Assembly: GCF_026168755.1 (NCBI RefSeq)
Contig: NZ_JAPFDR010000001.1
Span: forward strand, 1 to 64,000
Origin: Clostridium sp.
GTDB taxonomy: Bacteria > Bacillota > Clostridia > Clostridiales > Clostridiaceae
DNA: 64,000 nt
Direction: 5' to 3'
Part shown: positions 50,863 to 59,982 of the stretch, piece by piece
Position numbering within the stretch: position 1 is the first letter of the stretch
Layout of the letters: the number at the start of each line of letters is the position of its first letter
Program-made: the position numbers and the translations under genes
Notes under the pieces: model-generated
What the model saw: only the letters and a program-made list of their open reading frames with translations
What the model was told of the DNA's origin: nothing
Database searches by the model: none

Positions 50863-51033
50863 CTTATCAAGAGTGGTGGAGGGACTGGCCCGTTGAAACC
50901 CAGCAACCTGTCAATAGTGACAAGTTGCAAGTGATTAGTGATAAGTTATTAATACTAGTTTGTCACCTATCATTTGTCACTTATTACTAGTTGTACGTGG
51001 TGCTAATTCCACAGCTTTAAGCTGATAGATAAG
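50863..51033 (+). ncRNA. SAM-I riboswitch (S-box leader) with enlarged P3 region
   Basis: Consensus S-box elements in order: CTTATCAAGAG, GGTGGAGGGA, CTGGCCC, TGAAACCC and GCAACC, then GGTGCTAATTCC and a closing GATAAG that pairs with CTTATC to form P1. Between GCAACC and the GTGGTGC segment lies a stretch of about 85 bases with its own partial inverted repeats (for example TAGTGATAAGT with ACTTATTACTA), making the aptamer 171 nt. SAM binding would favour the downstream terminator and shut off metF-luxS. Confidence 0.93.
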
Positions 51034-51059
51034 GGTATTTTTATAGGCAGAGTTATTTT

Positions 51060-51091
51060 AACCTAAGGGAAATATCCTTTAGGTTTTTTTA
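51060..51091 (+). terminator. Riboswitch-controlled terminator
   Basis: AACCTAAGG pairs with CCTTTAGGTT (one bulge) around a short loop and ends in T7. It lies 27 bases after the aptamer and before metF, the standard expression platform. Confidence 0.88.
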
Positions 51092-51195
51092 TTTTACAAT
51101 AAAGAATAAGCAATAATAAGAATAAAAATTTATTAATAAGTTTTAGTTATTACTATAAAGTTATACACTAACACTAATTTAAAGGGGGCATTTCT

Positions 51196-52083
51196 ATGAA
51201 AATTAATGAATTGTTTAATAGTAAGGAGCTAGTGTTTTCTTTTGAGGTATTTCCACCAAAAGTTACATCACCAATTAGTACTGTTTATAATACTTTAGAA
51301 GAATTAAAGGATTTAAAACCTGATTTTATTAGCGTAACTTATGGGGCTGGTGGTAGTTTAACTGATAATAGAACAATTGAACTCTCCTCAGTTATAAAAG
51401 AAAAGTATGGAGTAGAATCAGTAGCACATTTAACATGTATAGCATCTACTAAAGAAGAAATAGATATAATCTTAGATGATTTAAAATTGAAGGGAATAGA
51501 AAATATACTAGCTTTAAGGGGGGATATTCCTGTTGGACAACATCCTAAAGGAGAATTTGATTATGCTTATGAGCTTATATCTCATATAAAAAATAGGGGG
51601 GATTTTAATATCTTAGGAGCATGTTATCCAGAGGGACATGTTAAGGGGAGAGGGATTAAAGAAGATATGCTACATTTGAAGTTAAAAGAAGAAAGAGGGG
51701 CTACTCAATTTATTTCTCAATTGTTTTTTGATAATAGTTATTTTTATAATATGTTAGAGCAAAAAGAAAAATTAGGAATTAAATCGCCAATTCAAGCTGG
51801 TATTATGCCAGTAGTAAATAAGAATCAAATAGAAAGAGTGGCATCTTTATGTGGAGCCAAGATCCCTGAAAAGTTTATTAAAATAATGAATAAGTATGAA
51901 TATGATAAAGGTGCTTTAAGAGAAGCGGGTATTGCATATGCAGTTGAGCAAATAGTAGATTTGGTTTCTAGTGGAGTAGATGGAATTCATTTATATACAA
52001 TGAATAACCCATATGTAGCAAGGAGAATACATGAAAATATAAATACAATAATAAATTCAATTAATAATAAAAAAGTAATATAA
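51196..52083 (+). CDS. metF: 5,10-methylenetetrahydrofolate reductase
   Basis: 295 residues, TIM-barrel flavoenzyme. It makes 5-methyl-THF for methionine synthesis. Motifs include FSFEVFPPK near the N-terminus, SVTYGAGGS, NILALRGDIP and GACYPEGH. AAAGGGGG precedes ATG 51196. It lies downstream of the SAM-I riboswitch and 16 bases before luxS, so both respond to SAM. Confidence 0.94.
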   Translation: MKINELFNSKELVFSFEVFPPKVTSPISTVYNTLEELKDLKPDFISVTYGAGGSLTDNRTIELSSVIKEKYGVESVAHLTCIASTKEEIDIILDDLKLKGIENILALRGDIPVGQHPKGEFDYAYELISHIKNRGDFNILGACYPEGHVKGRGIKEDMLHLKLKEERGATQFISQLFFDNSYFYNMLEQKEKLGIKSPIQAGIMPVVNKNQIERVASLCGAKIPEKFIKIMNKYEYDKGALREAGIAYAVEQIVDLVSSGVDGIHLYTMNNPYVARRIHENINTIINSINNKKVI

Positions 52084-52099
52084 ATTTAGGAGGATAAAA

Positions 52100-52555
52100 A
52101 TGAATAAAGTAGAAAGTTTTGAGTTAGACCATAGAAAGGTTAAAGCGCCATATATAAGAAAATGTTGTTTATTAAATGGCCCAAAAGGTGATTCTGTAAC
52201 GAAGTTTGATATTAGGTTCTTACAACCTAACAAAGAAGCATTTGGAACTGCTGCCATGCATGGATTAGAGCATTTATTGGCATATGAACTTAGAAATAAC
52301 TTAGAGGGGATAATCGACTTATCACCAATGGGATGTAGAACAGGTTTTTATTTAAATGTTTTTGGAGATAGAGAAGCTAGTGAGATAAAAGTTGCAATAG
52401 AAAATGCATTGAATGAAGTTTTAAAGGCTACAAAAATACCAGCAGCCAATGATATACAATGTGGGAATTACAGGGACTTATCACTTTTTGGTGCTAAAGA
52501 ACATGCTAAAGAAGCGTTAAGTAAAGGATTTTCTTTAAATATTTATGGAGAGTAG
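52100..52555 (+). CDS. luxS: S-ribosylhomocysteine lyase
   Basis: 151 residues. It cleaves S-ribosylhomocysteine to homocysteine and DPD, the precursor of AI-2. The metal-binding HGLEHLLAYELRN, catalytic Cys in MGCRTGFYL and third ligand Cys in IQCGNYRDL are all present. AGGAGG precedes the ATG. Co-transcribed with metF; the pair links methyl-cycle recycling to the riboswitch. The agr locus starts just beyond. Confidence 0.96.
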   Translation: MNKVESFELDHRKVKAPYIRKCCLLNGPKGDSVTKFDIRFLQPNKEAFGTAAMHGLEHLLAYELRNNLEGIIDLSPMGCRTGFYLNVFGDREASEIKVAIENALNEVLKATKIPAANDIQCGNYRDLSLFGAKEHAKEALSKGFSLNIYGE

Positions 52556-52598
52556 TTAAAGTGTTATTTAGTATATAAAATTTAATATAATATTTATA

Positions 52599-52639
52599 GC
52601 GAGGTATGTATTTTTATTACATAACCTTGCTTTATTTTT
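52599..52639 (+). terminator. Terminator after luxS
   Basis: GCGAGGTATGTA pairs with TACATAACCTTGC (one bulge, G-U pair) around a T-rich loop, then TTTATTTTT. Confidence 0.78.
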
Positions 52640-52656
52640 GAAATAATTTTAGTACT

Positions 52657-52812
52657 ATGAGTGGTGTATACAATGTTAAAAGAACTTCTTTAGTGAAGCT
52701 TTTAAAAAGTTTAAATTATGATGAAATAATTCAAACACATAGGTCCTTTGCTGTTAATATAAAATATATAACATAAATTGAAAAAACTTATGAAAAGAAA
52801 AAAGTGAAATAA
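52657..52812 (+). pseudogene. Remnant of a LytTR (AgrA-type) response regulator
   Basis: The open stretch 52657-52776 encodes a LytTR DNA-binding domain tail: NVKRTSLVKLLKSLNYDE followed by IIQTHRSFAVNIKYIT, where HRSFAVN matches the conserved HRSYIVN motif. A TAA (52774-52776) interrupts it, and in-frame codons continue (IEKTYEKKKVK) to the next stop. The receiver domain is missing entirely. It lies immediately before a kinase remnant, as expected for a decayed agr-type two-component pair. Confidence 0.7.
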
Positions 52813-52814
52813 AA

Positions 52815-53309
52815 ATGTCTTTTAATCTATTAATAAATGATTTAATGGGGAAACTTAAGGCAAATGAGCATGAATATAAAAATCATTTAAATACTATTTG
52901 GAGTATAGCGCAAGTTACAAAGCCTAAAGAGATAAAAGAAAAGTTGCAAGAGTACATATACAATGTAAGAAGTGATTTTAAGGATATCTTACTGAATAAT
53001 GCAGAGCTGACAGTAATATTAAGTAATTTATTAAATAATGCTATAGAAGCTACTAGTATGATAAAGAAAAAAGAATTAGAAGTATTTATAGAAGATAATA
53101 AATATTATATAATAGATGTGAAAAATAGAACAGAAGGATTTAAGATAGAGGATTTAAGTAATATTTTTAAAATACACTATAGTACTAAAGGTAAATGACG
53201 AGGATATGGACTATATAATGTAAAAAGCTTCGTAGATAAATATAGAGGGAAAATACAAATGTCTTTAGAGGATGATATTATACGTATTAAAATTTTATTT
53301 TTGAAATAA
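52815..53309 (+). pseudogene. Remnant of an AgrC-like sensor kinase
   Basis: The fragment begins at ANEHEYKNHLN, the phospho-acceptor His box, and holds the N-box LSNLLNNAIEAT. About 40 residues between these, relative to the intact agrC at 54339, are deleted. An in-frame TGA at 53196-53198 cuts the G-box; after it the frame continues RGYGLYNVKSF to a TAA at 53307-53309. The membrane sensor half is absent. A 26-base identity to agrC around GAGCATGAATATAAAAATCA shows common origin. Confidence 0.78.
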
Positions 53310-53341
53310 GAAAAACTTTATAATATATAGTGCTAACTCAA

Positions 53342-53384
53342 AAAGCTATATCAGATTATATTTTATGAAATCTGATATAGCTTT
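53342..53384. terminator. Terminator of agrBD (bidirectional)
   Basis: Perfect 16-bp stem AAAGCTATATCAGATT/AATCTGATATAGCTTT with an 11-base loop, and short T runs on the minus strand. It ends the minus-strand agrBD transcript and could also stop anything reading rightward. Confidence 0.85.
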
Positions 53385-53391
53385 AAATATA

Positions 53392-53535
53392 TTATTTTTC
53401 CTCTTTTTTCATTGGTGGAGTTGGTTCTCCCCATAATAAGAAACTATTATTAGGTGCCGCAAATGTAACTATTTCACCAATACTTGTTATTGCACACATT
53501 AAAGTGGCTAATTTAACAGCTAACTTTTTTTTCAT
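53392..53535 (-). CDS. agrD: AgrD-type autoinducing peptide precursor, serine version
   Basis: 47 residues, too short for routine gene calling. ATG 53535 (complement) is preceded by AAAGGAGG within the end of agrB. A basic amphipathic leader (MKKKLAVKLATLMCAITSIG) is followed by the predicted core NSFLLWGEPTPP and a charged tail MKKEEK. In clostridial AgrDs a Cys closes a five-residue thiolactone; here the matching residue is Ser31, so a lactone ring S-F-L-L-W is predicted. The only Cys is in the leader. It sits directly after agrB, overlapping by 23 bases. Confidence 0.78.
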   Translation of the reverse strand: MKKKLAVKLATLMCAITSIGEIVTFAAPNNSFLLWGEPTPPMKKEEK

Positions 53536-54094
53536 TTTTATAAACCTCCTTTAAAAAATCTAAAAATATATATAAAATTATTAGTAAACCACAGTTTTTA
53601 TAATATTTAGATAAGAATAAATTTGAGATAATAAACCAAAATATTAGAGTAATTGTTACAATATCTTTAAATTTAATTTTTTTATATTGTGTAACAATTG
53701 TATTTCTAAGTGGGTTAATAGGATTAAAAGTTCTAGCTACAATAATGAAAAACAGTATAAAAATTGCATTGATATAAATGTTTATTGTAGGGATAATATA
53801 AGATAAGTAATATATTGTTATAAAAGATAAATTACTTTGTACCATACAACTAAAATAACTTTTAGCATGACTTCCACCTATATAAGGTCTTATTAGCATT
53901 AGTAATGTAATCATTAGCATAAATGCTGGTAATTTGCCTAATAGTATTGCGAATATAATCATAATTAATATTTTAAAAGTTTCTCCATAAAAAACTTCTA
54001 ATCCATATCTAATTTTATCAATTTCATAAATATCAGTTAATCCAAGATTGCTAACTATAAAATTTAATTGTTTTTTGATAAATGTATTACTCAA
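53513..54094 (-). CDS. agrB: AgrB-type peptide-processing membrane protease
   Basis: 193 residues from TTG at 54094 with AAGGAGG seven bases upstream. Integral membrane cysteine protease that trims and cyclises AgrD. The family motif is RPYIGGSHAKSYFSC, with catalytic His76 and Cys83 at the usual seven-residue distance. About five or six hydrophobic helices. The stop is inside the agrD start, so the two are translated together. It is divergent from the agrC-like gene, with a 244-bp gap between them. Confidence 0.92.
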   Translation of the reverse strand: MSNTFIKKQLNFIVSNLGLTDIYEIDKIRYGLEVFYGETFKILIMIIFAILLGKLPAFMLMITLLMLIRPYIGGSHAKSYFSCMVQSNLSFITIYYLSYIIPTINIYINAIFILFFIIVARTFNPINPLRNTIVTQYKKIKFKDIVTITLIFWFIISNLFLSKYYKNCGLLIILYIFLDFLKEVYKNEKKVSC

Positions 54095-54338
54095 AAATAT
54101 ACCTCCTTAAATACTACATAATTATTATAATATAAATTACATCTAAATTCCATTAAAGTCATAAATTTTATTAAATTTAACATAAAAGTAAGTATAAGTT
54201 AAAAAATAAGAAAAAAATACTGATTTTTTCTTTGTATGAACAATATTATCCTAATATTTGATGAAAAGTAAAAATAATGATTTTTAAATGATTACAAAAT
54301 ATGATAAAATATGAAATAGAATTATGGAGGTGAGATAA

Positions 54339-55580
54339 ATATTTACATTTATTGAATTTACAAGTATGTTAATTATGTATTATATAATTTTTATTGAAGA
54401 AAATAGTAACATAAAAGCATATTCTATTTTTTCTATATTAGGAGGGATAATAGCAACAATCATATTTATCATTTTTAATGAATATGGAATAGTTACATCT
54501 GTATTAATTTTTTTTATAACGAATATAATATTGAAAAGATTTTACAATAAGAGCATTATTGTCAATACTATTGAATTAATGATTTCATGTATGATAATAA
54601 TTGCTGTTGAACTTATAACTATGATTATATCAATTTTTATATTTGGACATAATGATTTGCCGCGTTGGGTATATTTTACAATTATTTTAGTATCAATGAG
54701 TTCTATTATATATGGTACTTATAAAATTATGAAATTTAGAAAAATTAATTTAGAAAATTTTATAGAAAGATATAATTCAGTTGTTCTAATTTCTATTAAT
54801 TTAATTATTATATTTTTACTTTTTAAAGTGTTATTTCAAAATAAATTTATAGAAGATTTAGAAATATTGGAAATTGGAGTATTATTCTTGACAATGATAA
54901 TTATAAATATATTTTATTTTGTAAATCTTTATAGAAAGGATAAAGAAAATAAAAAAACGGAGTTAAAGCAAAGTATTAATCCATTAATACAAGAGCTTCT
55001 TGATGAAATGAAGGCAAGTGAGCATGAATATAAAAATCATTTAAACATATTATATTGTATGATACAAGTTTGTAAAGAGGACGAGCTAAGAGATAGAGCA
55101 AAAAAATATATAGGAAATGTTTTTGAAAATAAAAACTTATTAAATAATTTATCTTACATAGAAAATACTATTTTAAAAGGAGTCTTATTAAGTAAAATAA
55201 ATCAAGCAGAAAAAAATGATATAATATGTAAGTACAAAATAGATAGTCAATTAGAAGGGATTGCACTAGATGATAGTGAACTTACTGTAGTATTAAGTAA
55301 TTTATTTAATAATGCAATTGAATCAGCAAGTAAAAGTGAAAAGAAATATATAGATATTTTTACAACATATAAAAATGGGAAGTATGTAATAGAGGTTAGT
55401 AATAGTGTTAATAATTTTACTGAAGATATGATTCCTAGTATATCTAAGATTAGATTTTCAACCAAAGGAACAGGTAGAGGTTATGGACTTTATAATATAA
55501 ATAAAATAGTTAATAAGTACAAGGGCAAGATTAACATGTCTATAAAGGAAGACATGTTTAATATAAGTATAGAGATATGA
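54339..55580 (+). CDS. agrC: AgrC-like sensor histidine kinase, non-canonical start
   Basis: Six or so N-terminal helices (sensor) followed by a cytoplasmic HATPase_c_5 kinase with the His box SEHEYKNHLN, N-box LSNLFNNAIESA and G-box GTGRGYGLYNI. The frame is open from 54339. GGAGGTGAG at 54326-54334 is optimally placed for codon ATA 54339, not for the first ATG at 54366 (404 residues), which is 32 bases further. If ATA is used, the protein has 413 residues beginning with the FTFIEFTSM segment. It presumably detects the peptide made by agrBD. No response regulator gene is next to it. Confidence 0.82.
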   Translation: MFTFIEFTSMLIMYYIIFIEENSNIKAYSIFSILGGIIATIIFIIFNEYGIVTSVLIFFITNIILKRFYNKSIIVNTIELMISCMIIIAVELITMIISIFIFGHNDLPRWVYFTIILVSMSSIIYGTYKIMKFRKINLENFIERYNSVVLISINLIIIFLLFKVLFQNKFIEDLEILEIGVLFLTMIIINIFYFVNLYRKDKENKKTELKQSINPLIQELLDEMKASEHEYKNHLNILYCMIQVCKEDELRDRAKKYIGNVFENKNLLNNLSYIENTILKGVLLSKINQAEKNDIICKYKIDSQLEGIALDDSELTVVLSNLFNNAIESASKSEKKYIDIFTTYKNGKYVIEVSNSVNNFTEDMIPSISKIRFSTKGTGRGYGLYNINKIVNKYKGKINMSIKEDMFNISIEI

Positions 55581-55632
55581 AAAGTAGTATGAAAATATAA
55601 AGTGGTGTTTTTATACTACTTTTATTTTATTT
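55580..55632 (+). terminator. Terminator after agrC
   Basis: AAAAGTAGTAT pairs perfectly with ATACTACTTTT across a 22-base loop, then TATTTTATTT. Confidence 0.7.
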
Positions 55633-55730
55633 ATTATATAAGGTTTAAATTGACATATATGGATATAAAGTATAGAATTAATATAATTTGCAAACAAAGT
55701 TTGCTAAAAGAAAGTAAGGGGGAATCGAAA

Positions 55731-56000
55731 ATGAAAGCAATTCTAACAGTAATAGGCAAAGATAAAGTAGGAATTATAGCCGGAGTAAGTAGTGAGCTTC
55801 AAAAGCTAAATATTAATATCTTAGATGTTAATCAAACTATAATGGGTGAATTTTTTACAATGATAATGATGTTAGATTTAAAAATAAGCAATAATAATTT
55901 TGAAGAAATTAAAAAGACTTTAGAACTAAAGGGAAAAGAGTTGCGTGTTGAAGTTAAGATTAAAAGAGAAGAAATATTTAACTCCATGCATACTTTATAA
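55731..56000 (+). CDS. ACT-domain protein, UPF0237 family
   Basis: 90 residues from ATG 55731, preceded by AAGGGGG; the frame extends upstream to 55602 without a start signal. A single ACT domain (MKAILTVIGKDKVGIIAGVSSELQKLNINILDVNQT). These small proteins are usually encoded just before UPF0210, as here (28 bases). ACT domains bind amino acids or other small effectors. The function is unknown, possibly a regulator of its neighbour. Confidence 0.9.
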   Translation: MKAILTVIGKDKVGIIAGVSSELQKLNINILDVNQTIMGEFFTMIMMLDLKISNNNFEEIKKTLELKGKELRVEVKIKREEIFNSMHTL

Positions 56001-56028
56001 AATATTAAGTCTTTAGTGGAGGAAAATT

Positions 56029-57384
56029 ATGAATGCAAATAATATATTAGAAACAATAAAAATGATAGAAGAGGAAAAGTTAGATATTAGAACTATAACT
56101 ATGGGAATTTCTCTTTTAGATTGTATAGATAGTGATGGAGATAAGGCAGGAGAGAAAATATATAATAAAATAACAACTTATGCTAAGAATTTGGTTAAGG
56201 TTGGAGATCAAATAGCAAATGAATTTGGTGTACCAATAGTTAATAAAAGAGTTTCTGTTACACCTATTTCAATAATTGCAGGGGCAACTAATGAAACTAA
56301 TTATGTAAAATTTGCAGAAACCTTAGATAAAGCAGCTCATGAGCTAGGAATAGACTTTATAGGTGGTTTTTCAGCTTTAGTACATAAAGGTTACACAAAG
56401 GGAGATAGAATTCTTATTAATTCAATACCAGAAGCTTTAGCTAAAACTAGTAAAGTTTGTTCTTCTGTAAATGTTGGATCTACTAGATGCGGAATTAATA
56501 TGGATGCAGTAAAAGAAATGGGACAAGTTATTAAAAAGACTGCTGAATTAACAGCAGATAAAAAGGGCTTTGGATGTGCAAAACTTGTTGTATTTGCTAA
56601 TGCTGTTGAAGATAATCCATTTATGGCAGGAGCTTTTCATGGAATTGGAGAAGCTGATAGGGTTATAAATGTTGGAGTTAGTGGACCAGGGGTAGTACAA
56701 AGAGCTATAGAAAAGGTTAAAGGAGAGAGTTTTGATGTAGTTGCTGAAACTATTAAGAAAACTGCATTTAAAATCACTAGAATAGGGCAATTAGTTGCAC
56801 ATGAAGCAGCAAAAAGGCTAGATACACCATTTGGAATTGTAGATTTATCATTAGCACCTACTCCAGCAATTGGAGATTCAGTTGCTCATATATTAGAAGC
56901 TATGGGACTTGAGGTTGTTGGAACTCATGGTACAACTGCAGCTTTAGCACTTTTAAATGATGCAGTAAAAAAAGGTGGAGTAATGGCTTGTAGTCATGTA
57001 GGAGGATTAAGTGGAGCTTTTATCCCTGTTTCAGAAGATGCTGGTATGATAGATGCTGTATTAAATGGTTCATTAAATTTAGAAAAGCTTGAAGCTATGA
57101 CAGCTATTTGTTCAGTTGGCTTAGATATGATAGCAGTGCCAGGTGATACAACAGCAGAAACTTTATCTGCTATGATTGCTGATGAAAGTGCAATTGGAGT
57201 TATTAATAATAAAACTACAGCAGTTAGAATTATTCCAGCACCTGGATGTAAAGTGGGAGATTTGGTTGAATTTGGAGGTTTATTAGGTACTGCACCTGTA
57301 ATGCCTGTGAATAAATATTCATCATTTGATTTTATTCAACGTGGTGGTAGAATACCAGCACCAATTCATTCATTTAAAAATTAG
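56029..57384 (+). CDS. UPF0210/PFL-family protein
   Basis: 451 residues, full length. Conserved family sequences: [54 protein letters not shown], ending with [21 protein letters not shown]. Related to pyruvate-formate-lyase-like folds in some annotations but lacking the glycyl radical site. Paired with the UPF0237 ACT protein; GGAGG precedes ATG 56029. No experimentally known role I can cite. Confidence 0.92.
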   Translation: MNANNILETIKMIEEEKLDIRTITMGISLLDCIDSDGDKAGEKIYNKITTYAKNLVKVGDQIANEFGVPIVNKRVSVTPISIIAGATNETNYVKFAETLDKAAHELGIDFIGGFSALVHKGYTKGDRILINSIPEALAKTSKVCSSVNVGSTRCGINMDAVKEMGQVIKKTAELTADKKGFGCAKLVVFANAVEDNPFMAGAFHGIGEADRVINVGVSGPGVVQRAIEKVKGESFDVVAETIKKTAFKITRIGQLVAHEAAKRLDTPFGIVDLSLAPTPAIGDSVAHILEAMGLEVVGTHGTTAALALLNDAVKKGGVMACSHVGGLSGAFIPVSEDAGMIDAVLNGSLNLEKLEAMTAICSVGLDMIAVPGDTTAETLSAMIADESAIGVINNKTTAVRIIPAPGCKVGDLVEFGGLLGTAPVMPVNKYSSFDFIQRGGRIPAPIHSFKN

Positions 57385-57403
57385 ATAAAATAATATGGTA
57401 TAT

Positions 57404-57458
57404 AGGGACACTTAACCAATATTAAAAAATAACAGATATTGGTTAATAGGTCCTTATT
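57404..57458 (+). terminator. Terminator after the UPF0210 gene
   Basis: TTAACCAATAT pairs perfectly with ATATTGGTTAA across a 13-base loop; AGGGAC with GGTCCT extends the base of the stem. A T-rich tail follows. Confidence 0.75.
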
Positions 57459-57647
57459 TTATTGGATAAAATTTAATGTTTGTGATATTTTAAGTAAAAA
57501 TATATAATAAAACTTGGGAATTCAAAATAAAAATGTTTAATTAAGGTAATAATATAAATAATTATAACTGCACAAATTGCCTACAGTAGATTATTATTAA
57601 ATGTTATATAAAAAATATAAAAAATAGATTGGTCGTGATGAAAAGTA

Positions 57648-59939
57648 ATGAGTGAAAATTTAGCTTTAGAAAAAGAGATTCTTGAGCAAAAGCGTAAGGA
57701 TATATTAAATGAAGTTGAAGAAAAAAGAAAATATCAAGCAGAAATAGCTAAAAAGTTAAGAATATTAACTAAGGAAGCAAAGGGAAGTTATGATCAAGAA
57801 AAAGAAAATACAGAAAAAATATATAATTTATTAAAAAAAGAGATAGAAAATTATGAGGAAGCATTAAAAAATCCTTATTTTGGAAGAGTTGATTTTAATG
57901 AGAAGTTTGGTATTGAAGAAAAGATTTATATAGGCAAAAAAGGGATAACATCTACAGTAGATGGTGAAGAAATTGTTGTAGATTGGAGGGCACCAGTAGC
58001 AGACCTTTATTACAGTGGAACTGGAGGAGAGGCTTATTATAAGGCTCCTATGGGAATTGTTGAAGGTGAGTTAAATTTAAAAAGAAAGTTTTTGTTTGAT
58101 GATGATAATTTAGATAAAGTTTTTGATGAAAGTACAAATGAAATTATTATTAATGGAGAAGAAGGATCAGAGCTTGTTGATGAATTTTTAAAAATAAATC
58201 TAGAAGAAAGTAGGGGTAAAAAGCTTAAGGAAGTAGTTGCAACTATACAAAGAGAGCAAAATGATATTATAAGATGGCCTAAAAATCTTCCTATAATAGT
58301 TCAAGGATCTGCAGGTTCAGGAAAAACTACAATTGCATTACATAGGCTAGCATATCTTTTGTATAGATATAGAGAATCTATGGAAGGAAAAGATATATTA
58401 GTATTAGCACCAAATAAGTTATTTCTAGATTATATTTCTGATATTTTACCTACTTTAGGATCAAATGATGTAAAACAAACAACATTTCAAGAGCTTGTAA
58501 TGAAAACACTTAAATTAAAAGGAAAAATAAAAACTAAAGATGATAAAATTAAGGAACTTATAGAAGTAGAGGATAAAAGAGAAAAAGAATTCATTGTAAA
58601 TGTTTCAAGATTTAAGGGGAATTTAATATTTAAGACCATAATAGATAGATATATAGCTTTATTGGAAAGTAGTTCTTTAGAAATAGATGATATTTTAATA
58701 TCAGATTATGTTTTATTTTCAAAAAGAGAAATAATGAGGTTATATTTAAAGGATTTACAAAGTTATCCTATAAATAAAAGAAAAGATGAGATTAAGAGAT
58801 ATTTATCATTAAAATTAAAGGAAAGAATCGAAAGTCTTATTATTCAAATTGATAGAGAATGGGATATAAAAATTAGGGAAGTAAAAAGAGAGCTAGATGA
58901 TAGCGAATTAAGAAGACATAAGTTAATAGATATATATAATGAGAGAGATAATCTTAAGGAATATATTAAACATGATGCAAAAAAGGTAATGAATGAATAT
59001 TTTAAAAACTGGAGGGGAATAACCTGTAGTGATATTTATATTAACTTATTTAAGGATAATCAAGTTTTTGAAATTGCAACTGGAAATAGAATACCTGTAG
59101 AATTAGCTGAATATATGAAATCAGAAGCAATATCAAACCAGGAGAAGGGTATAATAGATGAGGATGACTTACCAGCACTTATATACATATATATGTTATT
59201 AGAAGGTATTGATGAAAAATCAAAATACAAACATATAGTAGTAGATGAGGCACAAGATTATAGTCCATTCCAAATTTATTTAATTAATAGTTTGTCTATG
59301 GGAAATTCTTTAACCTTAGTTGGAGACTTAGCACAAGGTATTTATCATTATAAGGGAATTAAAACTTGGGAAGATATTACTGATGGTGTATTTAAGGGGA
59401 AGGCAACATTCATAACATTAAGTCAAAGTTATCGTTCAACTGTTGAAATAATTGAATTTGCAAATTCTGTATTAAATGCTCAAGGTTTAGGTTTGAAAAG
59501 TGCAAAGCCGGTATTGAGACATGGAGAAAAGCCAGAAGTAATTAAGTCAGCTTCAAGAAGAGCGTCTGTACAAATGATTGAAAAAATTATAAAGAACCTT
59601 AATTCTAAGGGAAAACATAGCATTGCAATAATAACTAAAACTTATAGTGAAGGTAAGATTTTAGAAAGAGAATTAAAAAAGCATACTGATTTAGACTTCA
59701 CTTTAATTAAGGGAAATGAGGAGGAAAGTCCTAATACAGATATAATAATAATACCAGCTTATTTAACAAAAGGATTAGAGTTTGATGGAACTATAATATA
59801 CAATCCAACAGAAAAAAATTATCCAGATAATATATTAAATCAAAGATTACTTTATGTAGCATTAACTAGAGCGCTTCATAGTGAGTATATAATTGCAGAA
59901 GAAGAACTTTCTAAGAATATAAATCTTGAAATATCCTAG
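57648..59939 (+). CDS. helD: RNA polymerase recycling helicase HelD
   Basis: 763 residues. A superfamily-1 ATPase with an N-terminal coiled-coil arm (residues 1-80, KEILEQKRKDILNEVEEKRKYQ), a conserved NPYFGRVDF-like element and DWRAPVADLYY, Walker A QGSAGSGKTT near residue 220, Walker B HIVVDEAQDYSPFQ and C-terminal QRLLYVALTRA. HelD binds RNA polymerase and releases it from stalled complexes, especially in Gram-positives. Close to the length of Bacillus HelD. The SD before ATG 57648 is weak. Confidence 0.92.
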   Translation: MSENLALEKEILEQKRKDILNEVEEKRKYQAEIAKKLRILTKEAKGSYDQEKENTEKIYNLLKKEIENYEEALKNPYFGRVDFNEKFGIEEKIYIGKKGITSTVDGEEIVVDWRAPVADLYYSGTGGEAYYKAPMGIVEGELNLKRKFLFDDDNLDKVFDESTNEIIINGEEGSELVDEFLKINLEESRGKKLKEVVATIQREQNDIIRWPKNLPIIVQGSAGSGKTTIALHRLAYLLYRYRESMEGKDILVLAPNKLFLDYISDILPTLGSNDVKQTTFQELVMKTLKLKGKIKTKDDKIKELIEVEDKREKEFIVNVSRFKGNLIFKTIIDRYIALLESSSLEIDDILISDYVLFSKREIMRLYLKDLQSYPINKRKDEIKRYLSLKLKERIESLIIQIDREWDIKIREVKRELDDSELRRHKLIDIYNERDNLKEYIKHDAKKVMNEYFKNWRGITCSDIYINLFKDNQVFEIATGNRIPVELAEYMKSEAISNQEKGIIDEDDLPALIYIYMLLEGIDEKSKYKHIVVDEAQDYSPFQIYLINSLSMGNSLTLVGDLAQGIYHYKGIKTWEDITDGVFKGKATFITLSQSYRSTVEIIEFANSVLNAQGLGLKSAKPVLRHGEKPEVIKSASRRASVQMIEKIIKNLNSKGKHSIAIITKTYSEGKILERELKKHTDLDFTLIKGNEEESPNTDIIIIPAYLTKGLEFDGTIIYNPTEKNYPDNILNQRLLYVALTRALHSEYIIAEEELSKNINLEIS

Positions 59940-59949
59940 CTATAAAATA

Positions 59950-59982
59950 AGAAACTATCACAAGTTAATTGTGGTAGTTTCT
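59950..59982. terminator. Bidirectional terminator between helD and the Nudix gene
   Basis: AGAAACTATCACAA pairs with TTGTGGTAGTTTCT (one G-U) around GTTAA. It overlaps the Nudix stop codon. Confidence 0.82.
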
